This document shows, piece after piece, positions 8,537-17,502 of a stretch of DNA of 64,000 bases (within the stretch, counting starts at the first letter, position 1; each line of letters begins with the position of its first letter). The notes under the pieces were generated by a model. The model was given only the letters and a program-made list of their open reading frames with translations. It was not told where the DNA came from and ran no database searches. The DNA is from Bacillota bacterium (GTDB taxonomy: Bacteria; Bacillota; UBA4882; UBA8346): positions 73,154-137,153 of the forward strand of contig JAEXFN010000045.1 of assembly GCA_023400055.1 (NCBI GenBank), read 5' to 3'. The position numbers were made by a program, and so were the translations under genes.

Positions 8537-9537
8537 GGACTCACCCTCCTCCGGATCAGGCGATGTTCTTGATCTTGAAAATGGCAAGCCACAAAATGGT
8601 CCTTTTGAGCCTCTCGAAATTGCGGTTTTTCCTTCTTGCATCGTTCTTCCACATATGGACAGCGCTCAGCAAAACTGCATCCTGCTGTGATTAGCCGCAG
8701 ATCCGGGGGATTGCCTTCGATCGAATTCAACGGAGTACTTTTATCATTCGTGAGTTTGGGTATAGAATCGAGTAGCCCCCAAGTATAAGGATGAAGAGGG
8801 CTTTTATAGAGTTCGATCGTATCGGTATATTCGACAGTGTTTCCGGCATACATCACCATAACTTTTTCACAAATTTCCCAAACTACTCCCAAATTGTGAG
8901 TAATGATAATGATCGCCGTACCTAACTTCCGCTGTAAATTTTTGATCAGCTCCAACACTTGGGCTTGAATCGTCACATCTAAAGCGGTGGTGGGTTCATC
9001 GGCAATCAATAGCGCCGGTTTACAGACCACCGCCATGGCAATCATAACGCGCTGCCTCATCCCGCCGGAAAATTGGTATGGATAGCTATCCACCCGACTC
9101 CTGGCATCCGGTATTCCCACGAGCTCCAGCGCTTCAATCGTCTTTTGGCGGGCTTCTGTTTTGCTGACTTTCTGATGGAGCATGATGTTTTCAATGATCT
9201 GCTGCCCGATAGTAAACACCGGGTTTAACGCCGTCATCGGATCTTGAAAAATCATTGCGATCTTGTTGCCGCGGATTTTCAGCATATCCTTGGTGGAATA
9301 TTTTAAAATATCCTCGCCTTCGAAATATACCTCACCGGAGACAATTTTCCCCGGTGGCTGAATAAGTCGGATAATTGAGGATACAGCCACGCTTTTCCCG
9401 GATCCGGACTCGCCGACGATGCCTAAAATTTCGCCCCTACTTAAACGAAAACTCAATCCATTGACCGCCTGAACGACGCCGGACGAAGTATAAAAATGAG
9501 TTTTGACATCCTTAACGACCAATAATTCTTCCGCCAT
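8533..9537 (-). CDS. Dipeptide/oligopeptide ABC transporter ATP-binding protein (DppD/OppD type)
   Basis: 334 residues. Walker A GESGSGKS, Q-loop MIFQDPMTALNP, signature FSGGMRQR, Walker B LLIADEPTTALD and switch His in ITHNLG are all present. The C-terminal oligopeptide-transporter domain carries CSFAERCPYVEERC, matching the Cys pattern of DppD. It pairs with the downstream ATPase to form the heterodimeric motor. The gene ends in a 4-nt overlap with the next one, indicating translational coupling; a 58-nt gap separates it from the permease upstream. Confidence 0.92.
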   Translation of the reverse strand: MAEELLVVKDVKTHFYTSSGVVQAVNGLSFRLSRGEILGIVGESGSGKSVAVSSIIRLIQPPGKIVSGEVYFEGEDILKYSTKDMLKIRGNKIAMIFQDPMTALNPVFTIGQQIIENIMLHQKVSKTEARQKTIEALELVGIPDARSRVDSYPYQFSGGMRQRVMIAMAVVCKPALLIADEPTTALDVTIQAQVLELIKNLQRKLGTAIIIITHNLGVVWEICEKVMVMYAGNTVEYTDTIELYKSPLHPYTWGLLDSIPKLTNDKSTPLNSIEGNPPDLRLITAGCSFAERCPYVEERCKKEKPQFREAQKDHFVACHFQDQEHRLIRRRVSP

Positions 9538-9595
9538 TTAAATCAAATCACCGCCTGCCTGCTTTATCAGGTTCATAACATCCTTATGATATTGC

Positions 9596-10483
9596 TTATC
9601 GTTTGAGTTTCGGATCCAGTGCATCCCGAACACCGTCTCCGAAAAGATTAAAACCCAATACCGTCAATAATATTGCTAGCCCGGAGTAGGTCGATATATG
9701 GGGAGCGGTGAGTAAATAATCTTTCCCGGTGCGCAAAATATTCCCCCAGGAAGCCACCGGCGGTTGAATGCCCAATCCTAAAAAGCTTAAGGCGGCCTCG
9801 GAGATGATCGCGCCGGCAATATTCAAGCTAGCGTAGACGATCACCGGTGAAAGTATGTTGGGCAGGATGTGATGCAAAATGAGACAAAAATCCGAGGCGC
9901 CTAACGATCTCACCGCTTCGCAGTATTCCTCCCGTTTGACGATCAGGACCTGTCCCCGAACGATTCGGGCGTAACCCGGAATATTGGCGATTCCTATCGC
10001 CAAGACCACATTGTGGAGTCCGCTACCCAAGGCCGTCATCAACACAATGGAAAGCAATACGAACGGAAAAGCGAACATCCCGTCTATAATCCGCATTATG
10101 ATGGAATCCAGCATACCCTCATGATAACCCGATAGTAACCCGAGCAAAATCCCGATGAAAGCGCCCATGCCGGTCGCCAGCAAACCGACGATTAGCGAAA
10201 TCTTCGAACCATAAATAATCCTGCTCAACAAGTCCCTGCCGAATTCATCGGTCCCGAGAAGATGCCCAGCGGTGCCCGGTTTTTGACAAATTGCCGCCAG
10301 GTTCATAGCGTTCGGATCAAAAGGCGCGATCATTGGGGCAAAAACTGCCAGTATACACACGATAATAACGATACACATCCCGAATAGCGCCGCTTTATTC
10401 CGCTTGAAACGCGCCCACGGACTATTCGCTTTTTTTTCTTTGGCTATTGCCAGATCCAGCATCGGATTCCTCGCCAGTTCCAT
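9596..10483 (-). CDS. Peptide ABC transporter permease (DppC/OppC type)
   Basis: Inner-membrane permease of 295 residues with an N-terminal cytoplasmic segment followed by a first membrane helix (GMCIVIIVCILAVFAPMIAP), the large extracytoplasmic loop with LLGTDEFGRDLLSR typical of the OppC group, and five more predicted helices. The EAA loop, YCEAVRSLGASDFCLILHHI, contacts the ATPases. Its ATG lies 1 nt from the stop of the partner permease gene, so the two are translationally coupled. Confidence 0.92.
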   Translation of the reverse strand: MELARNPMLDLAIAKEKKANSPWARFKRNKAALFGMCIVIIVCILAVFAPMIAPFDPNAMNLAAICQKPGTAGHLLGTDEFGRDLLSRIIYGSKISLIVGLLATGMGAFIGILLGLLSGYHEGMLDSIIMRIIDGMFAFPFVLLSIVLMTALGSGLHNVVLAIGIANIPGYARIVRGQVLIVKREEYCEAVRSLGASDFCLILHHILPNILSPVIVYASLNIAGAIISEAALSFLGLGIQPPVASWGNILRTGKDYLLTAPHISTYSGLAILLTVLGFNLFGDGVRDALDPKLKR

Positions 10484-10484
10484 G

Positions 10485-11453
10485 CTAGGAATTGCCCCCC
10501 TTTGCTACCCCATTAGCGGCTACTTTCGGATTGACGACCATATATAAAATGTCCACGATGAGGTTGATTGCCACATATAAAAAGGCAATGAACATTACAC
10601 TTCCCTGCACCAAGCCGTAATCGCGTTTTTCGATGGCGTCCACCACCAACTTACCCATTCCGGGCCAGCTGAAGATGGTCTCCGTCAGAATAGCGCCGGA
10701 CAAAAGCATCGAAACCTGGATGCCCAGCACGGTAATGATGGGCGGCAAGGAATTTTTCAGGGCGTGTTTCCAAATGACCTTGAGTTCACTAAGACCTTTG
10801 GCTCGGGCCGTTTTGATATAATCCTGGCGGATGACATCCAGCATGCTTGAACGAGCAATTCTGGCAAATGTAGCTGCAGGTATCGTGGCCAAACAGACGC
10901 AAGGCAAAATGAGATGACTCACAAAATTCCAAAGTCCATCCCGGAGATCCCCCATTCCAATCGCAGGGAGCCAGCCAAGATTGACACTGAAAAGCAGTAC
11001 CAGCATCATACCCAGCCAGAATATGGGAATGGATACTCCTATTAAAGCCAGGATCATCCCGATATAATCAAAGGAGGAATATTGTTTGGTCGCGGATATG
11101 ATCCCAATCGGTATACCCACCAGGATAGCCAAAAAGATACTGACTACAGCCAGGATGAGTGTATTGGGAAAACGTTCAAATATCAATGAAAGCACCGGCT
11201 CATTGTAGTAAAAAGAGGTCCCAAAGTTCCCCCGGATGATCTGCCCAAGATAATGAAGCAACTGTTCGGGAATGCTTTTATCCAGGCCGAGCTGGACCCG
11301 CAAATCGTGAACAGCCTCCACGCTCGCCTGGGGACCCAGCATCACTGACGCTGGGTCCCCAGGGATAACTCGAGTAACCACGAATACGATCATGGCAACC
11401 ACAAAAAGGGTGGGTATTATTTGTAATAATCGTTTTGATATATACTTAAACAA
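10485..11453 (-). CDS. Peptide ABC transporter permease (DppB/OppB type)
   Basis: 322 residues and six predicted membrane helices, beginning MFKYISKRLLQIIPTLFVVA as is typical of DppB. The family hallmark FVVTRVIPGDPASVMLGP follows the first helix. The EAA loop reads YIKTARAKGLSELKVIWKHA. It forms the translocation pore with the DppC-type partner. The 22-nt gap to the binding-protein gene upstream shows no terminator, so the whole transporter is one operon. Confidence 0.92.
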   Translation of the reverse strand: MFKYISKRLLQIIPTLFVVAMIVFVVTRVIPGDPASVMLGPQASVEAVHDLRVQLGLDKSIPEQLLHYLGQIIRGNFGTSFYYNEPVLSLIFERFPNTLILAVVSIFLAILVGIPIGIISATKQYSSFDYIGMILALIGVSIPIFWLGMMLVLLFSVNLGWLPAIGMGDLRDGLWNFVSHLILPCVCLATIPAATFARIARSSMLDVIRQDYIKTARAKGLSELKVIWKHALKNSLPPIITVLGIQVSMLLSGAILTETIFSWPGMGKLVVDAIEKRDYGLVQGSVMFIAFLYVAINLIVDILYMVVNPKVAANGVAKGGNS

Positions 11454-11475
11454 TTCCAGTTCACTCCCGGCCCGA

Positions 11476-13044
11476 TTATTTCTCTACCCACACGTTGCGA
11501 TCGCCCATACAGAACCGGATCTGATTGTCCGCCTGGAGCGCAAATCCCTTGACCCGTTTGTTCAACCCGTAAATAACCTTCTCATTGGCATAATCGATCC
11601 GCGGCAATTCTTTGGTGATTAACGCCAACGCTTGTTTGTATATTTTAGCCCGTTCTGCTTGATTCGCCGTTTTGGAAGCCGCCATAATCAACAGTTGGTC
11701 AACCTGTTCATTCTTGAAACCTTGCCCGTTCCCGAGGGAGCCAATCTGTTTGCTGTGAAACATTTGATACAGGAAGAAATCGGGATCCGGATACCATGAC
11801 CAGGACATAGCGAATATTCCGGCCTTGCCTTTCGAAGCGATATCGCTGAAGGTGCCCCACTCCGAAACCTTGATATCAACGTCGATATTCAGATTTTTCT
11901 TTAAATAGTTCTGAACGATCGTCGCCATTTTGACTCTCATTGGGGCGTTACTGACATGAAGCTCAATTTTGAAACCGTTGGGGTAACCTGCGTCCGCCAA
12001 AAGCTTTTTGGCCTTTTCAGGATCATATTGAGGAATCAGTTTCTCTAACGATTTATCATAACCCCACGAACCGGGAGGCAACGCCAAATACGCTCTGTCG
12101 GCTTCTCCCCATGTATATAATCCTTTAACCATTTCCGGAACATCGATGGCGCGATAGATAGCTTCACGGACTCGAATATCCTTGGTCGGACCATCCATCA
12201 TGTTCATGGAGATGTAAGAGATACGGATACCCGGTTTCTCAGCAATGACCAGGTTGCTGCTTTTTTTGATGGCGCCGATACTCTCACCCTGCAAGTCGGT
12301 GGCGATGTCGATCTCCCCGGTCCGCAAGGCATTAGCCATCATGTTGATATCGGAGATGAACTTAAAGACGATCCTTTGAAGATGCGGCTTGGGCCCCCAA
12401 TATTTTTCCTGGCGTTCGACAGTGACTGAATCGTCCTTGCGAAATTCTTTAAAAGCAAAAGGACCGGTCCCTACCAAATGCTGTCCGAACTCATCGCCCC
12501 AGCCTTCCACTTCTTCCTTGGGAACGATGGAGTTCCCGGCGTCCGTGAGTACGGCCAGAATTGCCGCATTCGGCTCATTCAGATACAACTTGACCTCCGT
12601 CGGCGATACAATCTGGACATGATCCAACATGCGCAGGCGTTTCATTACCGAAAGTTTGGCCGAACGCTCCAAACTGTATTTAACATCTTCAGCCGTCATT
12701 TTACGGCCGTTTTGGAACTTTCCTTTCTGGAAGTACGCATTACTCCGTAATTTAAACGTGTAAACTCTCAGATCACTCGATGCCGACCACTTGATAGCGA
12801 TCGCCGGAATGATCTTTTTGAGATCTTTATCGTAGTCTACCAAGGTGTCACAGATGTTTTTGATGATATTTCCCTCATAGACGCCCGTGTACTTGACGGG
12901 ATCAAGATTTTTGGGCGGTTGGGAAAGGGCAATGGTCAACTTCCCATCATTGGTTGGTTTTTCTTGAGCGAAGCTTACCGAAGTGACAAGCAACATCAAG
13001 ACGGTCATTACGATAAAAAGCTTAGATCTGGTGCTGATTTTCAT
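11476..13044 (-). CDS. Extracellular/periplasmic peptide-binding protein, SBP family 5 (DppA type)
   Basis: 522 residues. The N-terminus is a Sec signal peptide (basic MKISTRSK, hydrophobic core, predicted cut near SVSFA-QE) with no lipobox Cys, so the mature protein should be free in a periplasm. Family-5 features include LDPVKYTGVYEG near the start, FKLRSNAYFQKG, YSLERSAKL and HLVGTGPFAF. It delivers di- or oligopeptides to the DppBC pore. GGAGGG precedes the ATG. It is the first transporter gene, 220 nt downstream of the PucR-type regulator. Confidence 0.9.
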   Translation of the reverse strand: MKISTRSKLFIVMTVLMLLVTSVSFAQEKPTNDGKLTIALSQPPKNLDPVKYTGVYEGNIIKNICDTLVDYDKDLKKIIPAIAIKWSASSDLRVYTFKLRSNAYFQKGKFQNGRKMTAEDVKYSLERSAKLSVMKRLRMLDHVQIVSPTEVKLYLNEPNAAILAVLTDAGNSIVPKEEVEGWGDEFGQHLVGTGPFAFKEFRKDDSVTVERQEKYWGPKPHLQRIVFKFISDINMMANALRTGEIDIATDLQGESIGAIKKSSNLVIAEKPGIRISYISMNMMDGPTKDIRVREAIYRAIDVPEMVKGLYTWGEADRAYLALPPGSWGYDKSLEKLIPQYDPEKAKKLLADAGYPNGFKIELHVSNAPMRVKMATIVQNYLKKNLNIDVDIKVSEWGTFSDIASKGKAGIFAMSWSWYPDPDFFLYQMFHSKQIGSLGNGQGFKNEQVDQLLIMAASKTANQAERAKIYKQALALITKELPRIDYANEKVIYGLNKRVKGFALQADNQIRFCMGDRNVWVEK

Positions 13045-13264
13045 TCGAGAGCCCTCCTTTTATGTTATAGTAACGTCAGGTTTCTTGACTTTAACTTAAT
13101 CTATTCTTTTTGAGTTCTTATTTTCCTATCAAAAAAATCATAAAAAAACCGCTTCATATTTATGAGAACGCATAAAGGCCCTCAAACATAGGCCCTAACA
13201 AAACGCGAAGTAATTATCGCTTATCCTTAATCTTACAAATAGGTGACACGAGATCAACGAAAGG

Positions 13265-14902
13265 TTATGATAAATTGATTATTTTATGAATTTTCATACT
13301 CATCTGGAGGGCGAACAGTCCTTCGGAAGTGTTCAAGGAAAAGCCGGTGAGCTGCTCAATCTTATTCAACCGGTAGCGGAGCGTTTCCGGATGAATAAAC
13401 AAATTATCGGCAACGCTCTTCCTGTTCATGTCATATTTAAAAAAAGCCTCTAAGGTATCCAACAGCCTGCTGTTTGATTTATGGTCATACTCCTTGATTT
13501 TAAGTATCGTGTCATTATAGCAATCCGAAACCTGACTGTCATTTTTCAATGGATATAACAATTTAATGGTATCCAGCGAATCATAACTGCAAAATTGCCC
13601 TCCTTCAAAGAATTCAACCGCGATCTGACTTTCATTGTACATTTCAGGAAGATGTTTGATATGCGAATAGGTCTTGGATATGCCAAACCTTAGGCCGAAC
13701 TTGTCCTTGAAATCTCGATAAAACCCGGCGATGGTATCGATAATAATTTCTGAGGTTATCGAAGCAGAGGAAAAGAAGAGGAAAAACTTATCGGCGTTTT
13801 CCGTAATGAGAAATCCCTTGTCCTTGAAGATCCTACTGATTAACGTGTAAAAATGTTCTTTGAACTCACTGGCCCCTTTTCCGGAATTCCTAGTGAGGGC
13901 AATGCAAATTCCGACAAACCTGCCTTCATATTCCCAGTCATAAGCGTAATTGATATTATTATAAAATTCATCGCTCAGATCATGTTTATTCAAAATAATT
14001 TCGGCGATAGCTTTTTTGATTTTGATATTATTAAGATACTCGTTCTCTTCTTTGACGATTTTTAAACATAAAATTATCTGACCATACCGTAAAATATTTC
14101 GGGTCAAATTATCCGAAGGCGATCTGCTAATCGTACAGACATAACCGATGACCTTCGATTCGGAACGAATCGGATACGAATTCACAAAGAAAGCTTCGAG
14201 CTTGATTTCGGATTCTTTTTTGAGACTCCCATCCGCCCGGAGAACGGCGATGGCCTTTGCATACTCTTCCTTGGCCGGAATGTCATTCGAGCTTTGGAAC
14301 GAAATATTCAACGCTGCATCGAATACCACCACCGTGGCGTCGACGAGCACCGATAGCACATCGATCACCTGTTGGACATTGGTGCTGTTAAAGATGAGGC
14401 TGGATAGTTTTTCATACATATCCTTCAGACCCAGTAAATATTCATTTTTACTGTAAAAAAGGGTCTCATAAAACTTCGACAAGGTATCCGTATAAATCAA
14501 TTCGTAAGGCAAGGAGATGAGGGGTAACCCGTACCGATTGGACTGTTCACACATCTCCGCCGGAATATGTGGTAGGTAGCGGTTCTCCTTGATTCCGATC
14601 GCCGACACATTCCGTTCTTGCAACCGCTGAATCAGATTCGCTGCAATTTCCCGGTTATTTTTAAAGGGATACCAGGTGGTCAGAAGAAACTCTTTCCCGC
14701 GCAGCCATTCGATGCCTTCGGGAGTCTCCAGAATGGTTATATGTTTGCACAACCGTTCCAATCCCTGATGACCGGCGATGACTTTGCAACCCGCAAGCGC
14801 GTCGATCTTCAGGACTTCCCGCACCGGAAGCGAACTTTCACCGCATTCCTTCTCGGTCTTTTGGATCTGCTCTTTCAAGATGTCAAATTGATTGCCCGTC
14901 AT
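13265..14902 (-). CDS. PucR/CdaR-type transcriptional regulator
   Basis: 545 residues with the three-part PucR architecture. An N-terminal PucR-like sensor domain (about 25-140, with LAGCKVIAGHQGLERL and LRGKEFLLTTWYPF) is followed by a central GAF/CdaR-like region (about 150-430). A C-terminal helix-turn-helix (about 480-540) contains LEAFFKYDMNRKSVADNLFI and HPETLRYRLNKIEQLTG. Such proteins respond to small nitrogenous metabolites and often activate catabolic genes. It is encoded just upstream of, and co-directional with, the peptide ABC operon, so that operon is the likely target. The 14903-15403 gap upstream holds two hairpins and its promoter. Confidence 0.88.
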   Translation of the reverse strand: MTGNQFDILKEQIQKTEKECGESSLPVREVLKIDALAGCKVIAGHQGLERLCKHITILETPEGIEWLRGKEFLLTTWYPFKNNREIAANLIQRLQERNVSAIGIKENRYLPHIPAEMCEQSNRYGLPLISLPYELIYTDTLSKFYETLFYSKNEYLLGLKDMYEKLSSLIFNSTNVQQVIDVLSVLVDATVVVFDAALNISFQSSNDIPAKEEYAKAIAVLRADGSLKKESEIKLEAFFVNSYPIRSESKVIGYVCTISRSPSDNLTRNILRYGQIILCLKIVKEENEYLNNIKIKKAIAEIILNKHDLSDEFYNNINYAYDWEYEGRFVGICIALTRNSGKGASEFKEHFYTLISRIFKDKGFLITENADKFFLFFSSASITSEIIIDTIAGFYRDFKDKFGLRFGISKTYSHIKHLPEMYNESQIAVEFFEGGQFCSYDSLDTIKLLYPLKNDSQVSDCYNDTILKIKEYDHKSNSRLLDTLEAFFKYDMNRKSVADNLFIHPETLRYRLNKIEQLTGFSLNTSEGLFALQMSMKIHKIINLS

Positions 14903-15186
14903 GGCTCCCCCTCCTAAAAGAAACCCATCCCCGGTTCAATTCGGTATGCCGGATCGCCTTAATAAAATTTTCTATAATATAGCATTTTCTTACTATCCGG
15001 TCAATCGTTTCGACCTCGTCAAACCATTAACAGCCGGCTCTTCACATCGTTAATCAATCATCGGTGATTATGTGGTTTTATTTTAACCTTTTTATCTGGA
15101 AAAAGATAAGAGTCCCCGGTTTGAGAGCCTGAAGAGCAGTCGAGACCGGGCGTTCGATCACCAATCAAGCTTGGACCATGAGCAAA

Positions 15187-15211
15187 AGTCCGTCGGTATC
15201 ACCGACGGACT
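15187..15211 (-). terminator. Perfect 11-bp stem-loop, likely terminator
   Basis: AGTCCGTCGGT-ATC-ACCGACGGACT is a perfect 11-bp GC-rich stem with a 3-nt loop. On the minus strand it is followed by TTTTGC, a short U run. It lies between the XdhC-like gene (ends 15404) and the PucR gene (starts 14902), both on the minus strand. It would therefore stop the XdhC transcript before the regulator. Confidence 0.65.
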
Positions 15212-15300
15212 CTCCAATCAAAGACAACTTCCATGATCGATATTATATCGCAAAAAGCCGGGCTTGAAGTATCGTTTTCGTACCCAAAAAATATCAAAGA

Positions 15301-15328
15301 ATCCAAAATGTTAGGTAGCATTTTGGAT
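15301..15328 (-). terminator. 10-bp stem-loop 3' of the XdhC-like gene
   Basis: ATCCAAAATG-TTAGGTAG-CATTTTGGAT is a perfect 10-bp inverted repeat 76 nt after the stop of the XdhC-like gene. On the minus strand a run of six T follows at a distance of about ten bases. It is AT-rich, so weaker than the hairpin at 15187, and the two may act in series. Confidence 0.5.
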
Positions 15329-15403
15329 GTCCATGGCTGAAGCTGTTCCGCGGCAAAACAGCTACCCATTCGCAGAAAAAAGGATTAATGAAAAAAATGC
15401 TTT

Positions 15404-16426
15404 TTAGTAATCCTCGATGAGCACCTGCATGATGCCCCCGCAAACCATGCCTTCTTCCTCGGCGATTTCGGCCGTCAAATCGACTGTCTGCAGGCAATAC
15501 CGGCCCGTGCCGATGATCTGCTGGGCAATGCCGATGACGGCCGCTTCACTGCAGCCGCCGCCGATGCTGCCGACGATTCGACGGTCGCGATACACCAGCA
15601 TTTTGGCACCGGGGCCGCGCGGCACCGAGCCTTTGGCGGTAACGACTGTAACAATGGCTTTGGGAACGTCTTTTTCTTCGGCGAGCGTGTGCAGTACGTG
15701 CATATCCATATCCGACCGGCTGATATGACTCGCCGCATCGCCCTGGCGCAGGCGCTTGCAGGCGACGAGCTCCGCCATGATCGAAATCGCGATCTCCGCT
15801 GGCGTCACGGCGCCGATCGACAGCCCGATGGGGGTGTGCGTCCGATTCACCCGCGCCGCATCATAGCCCTTGGCGATCAGCGCCTCTTTCAAAGCGTTAA
15901 CCCGGCGACGCGAGCCGATCATGCCGCTATAAAAGGGTCCCGCGCCTCCTTGCAGCCGTTCCAGACAGGCCAGGTCATGCCGGTGCCCGCGGGTGATGAT
16001 CACCACATAATCGCTGGCGGTGACCTTCAGTTGATCGAAGACCTTCGCAAAGCTTTCGCAAAGCACGCTGGCGGCAGCGGGAAAACGCAAAGCATTGGCG
16101 AAACTGGGCCGATCGTCCACAACCGTAACCGAAAAGCCCGTTTTGGACGCGAAATCCACCAGCGGCAACGCGATATGGCCGCCGCCCAGCACGATCAGGC
16201 GCTCTTCCGGAAAAAACGGCTCCCAAACGGTGGTCACGTCGTTTTGGGTTTTCAGAACGGGCGAACCGTTTGCCAGCACTTCGCTGGCGAGTTCGCGATC
16301 CCCGGCAATCAACTGTTTAATGATAGTTTTGTTTTCTCCTGCCGTGCCGCTGAACTGTTCCTGCAAAACGATGCATTGCTGGCGGAGCAATGTTTGCCTG
16401 ATCTCGGAATATATCGTTTGATTCAT
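15404..16426 (-). CDS. XdhC/CoxI family protein with reversed domain order
   Basis: 340 residues. XdhC proteins bind and protect molybdenum cofactor and hand it, often after sulfuration, to xanthine-dehydrogenase-type hydroxylases. Normally the CoxI-like domain comes first and the Rossmann domain second. Here the Rossmann domain is first (LIVLGGGHIALPLVDFA near 77-93, then IITRGHRHDL and GSRRRV). The CoxI-like part is at the C-terminus (VTVVTAKGSVPRGPGAKML, GSIGGGCSEAAV and a terminal CGG). Cys in GGGC and CGG are candidate cofactor ligands. AAAGGA precedes the ATG. No hydroxylase gene is in view, so its partner must lie elsewhere. The 280-nt gap upstream holds its promoter and a GGACAG-N5-CTGTCC hairpin at 16504-16520. 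Confidence 0.8.
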   Translation of the reverse strand: MNQTIYSEIRQTLLRQQCIVLQEQFSGTAGENKTIIKQLIAGDRELASEVLANGSPVLKTQNDVTTVWEPFFPEERLIVLGGGHIALPLVDFASKTGFSVTVVDDRPSFANALRFPAAASVLCESFAKVFDQLKVTASDYVVIITRGHRHDLACLERLQGGAGPFYSGMIGSRRRVNALKEALIAKGYDAARVNRTHTPIGLSIGAVTPAEIAISIMAELVACKRLRQGDAASHISRSDMDMHVLHTLAEEKDVPKAIVTVVTAKGSVPRGPGAKMLVYRDRRIVGSIGGGCSEAAVIGIAQQIIGTGRYCLQTVDLTAEIAEEEGMVCGGIMQVLIEDY

Positions 16427-16706
16427 AGCGATTCTGTCCTTTCATAGCCGGATACCCGTTTTAGCAGTTTTGCCACATATTATTCATCTTCGGCAGCATG
16501 ACGGGACAGATGACCTGTCCGCAGGCTGCGGCGCCGTCAGCAGCACGGGTTCCAGGACAAAGCATGCCTCGCTTTCCTATTTTTCTCGTCGTTTTCCCAA
16601 AACTCCTTCTCTTCCTATCAGCCTTTTTGGGGTTTGAACGATTTATTCGGCGCTTGTATTCTTATCCAATTTGGTATTTTTTACAATTCGCGATAGCAAC
16701 ACCGGA

Positions 16707-17432
16707 TTACTGAACATTCAAATTGTATTTCGAAAAAAGCTCCCGAATCTGCCGAATCGATTCTAGCGTCGGTTCGGGGGTGTTTTTTAACTCATAAGAT
16801 AAGCCAAGTTGCTCCCATTTGTATTCGCCCAGCTTATGAAAGGGGAGAATTTCAACCCGTTTCACCACCGAATATCGGGCGATCCAGCCCGCCAGCCGTT
16901 CTAAATCCTGCTTATCATCGGTAAATCCCGGAACTATCACGTGGCGGATCCAAACCTCTTTCCCGATTTGCTGGCAATAATCCAGCAAGCGCAGGGCGTG
17001 CTCGTTGCCTTGGCCGGTGAGCGCCCGGCATTTGGCATCATCAATGTGTTTGATATCCAGCAAAATCAACTGCGCCGCGTCAATCGCCGGGCGGGCCCGT
17101 TCCAGGGAGATGGCTCCGCCGGTATCGATGGCAGTATGCAAACCGTACGCCGCACAGCGTCGTAAAACTGCCGTGACAAACTCCGCCTGCATTAGCGGTT
17201 CGCCCCCGCTAAGGGTAACTCCCCCGTTTTTAATGAAGTTCTTGTATTTGAGAATATCGGATACCAGTTCTTCGACGGTATATGGCGTTCCCATTCCGGC
17301 CTCGCATCGCCAAGTATCGGGGTTATGACAGAATTTACAACGCAAAGGGCAGCCTTGCAAGAATACCACATAGCGCAGTCCGGGGCCGTCCACGGTACCG
17401 CCGGTTTCAATGGAATGGATATAACCTTTCAT
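16707..17432 (-). CDS. pflA: Pyruvate formate-lyase activating enzyme
   Basis: Radical SAM enzyme of 241 residues that makes the glycyl radical on PflB using a [4Fe-4S] cluster and S-adenosylmethionine. The cluster motif CxxxCxxC is visible as GCPLRCKFCHNPDTWR, the SAM-binding GGE as TLSGGEPLMQ, and the N-terminal GYIHSIETGGTVDGPGLRYV is diagnostic. GGAGGAGG precedes the ATG. It follows pflB by 70 nt, with a stem-loop between the two. It is cytoplasmic and needs anoxic conditions. Confidence 0.95.
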   Translation of the reverse strand: MKGYIHSIETGGTVDGPGLRYVVFLQGCPLRCKFCHNPDTWRCEAGMGTPYTVEELVSDILKYKNFIKNGGVTLSGGEPLMQAEFVTAVLRRCAAYGLHTAIDTGGAISLERARPAIDAAQLILLDIKHIDDAKCRALTGQGNEHALRLLDYCQQIGKEVWIRHVIVPGFTDDKQDLERLAGWIARYSVVKRVEILPFHKLGEYKWEQLGLSYELKNTPEPTLESIRQIRELFSKYNLNVQ

Positions 17433-17464
17433 GAGAACACCTCCTCCCTATTTTCAAAAAATGA

Positions 17465-17496
17465 GAAAAGGCAGTTCAACTTCAGCCGAACTGCCT
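17465..17496 (-). terminator. Stem-loop with T tract between pflB and pflA
   Basis: On the minus strand AGGCAGTTC-N10-GAACTGCCT (9-bp stem) is followed by TTTTCTCATTTTTTG. It lies just past the pflB stop and before the pflA ribosome site, so it probably acts as a partial terminator that keeps the activase at a lower level than its abundant substrate enzyme. Confidence 0.6.
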
Positions 17497-17502
17497 CCGC
17501 CT

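Noticed and set aside
16498..16713. 71-codon open frame upstream of the XdhC-like gene
   Set aside because: No ribosome site or recognisable domain; overlaps a hairpin and probable leader sequence.
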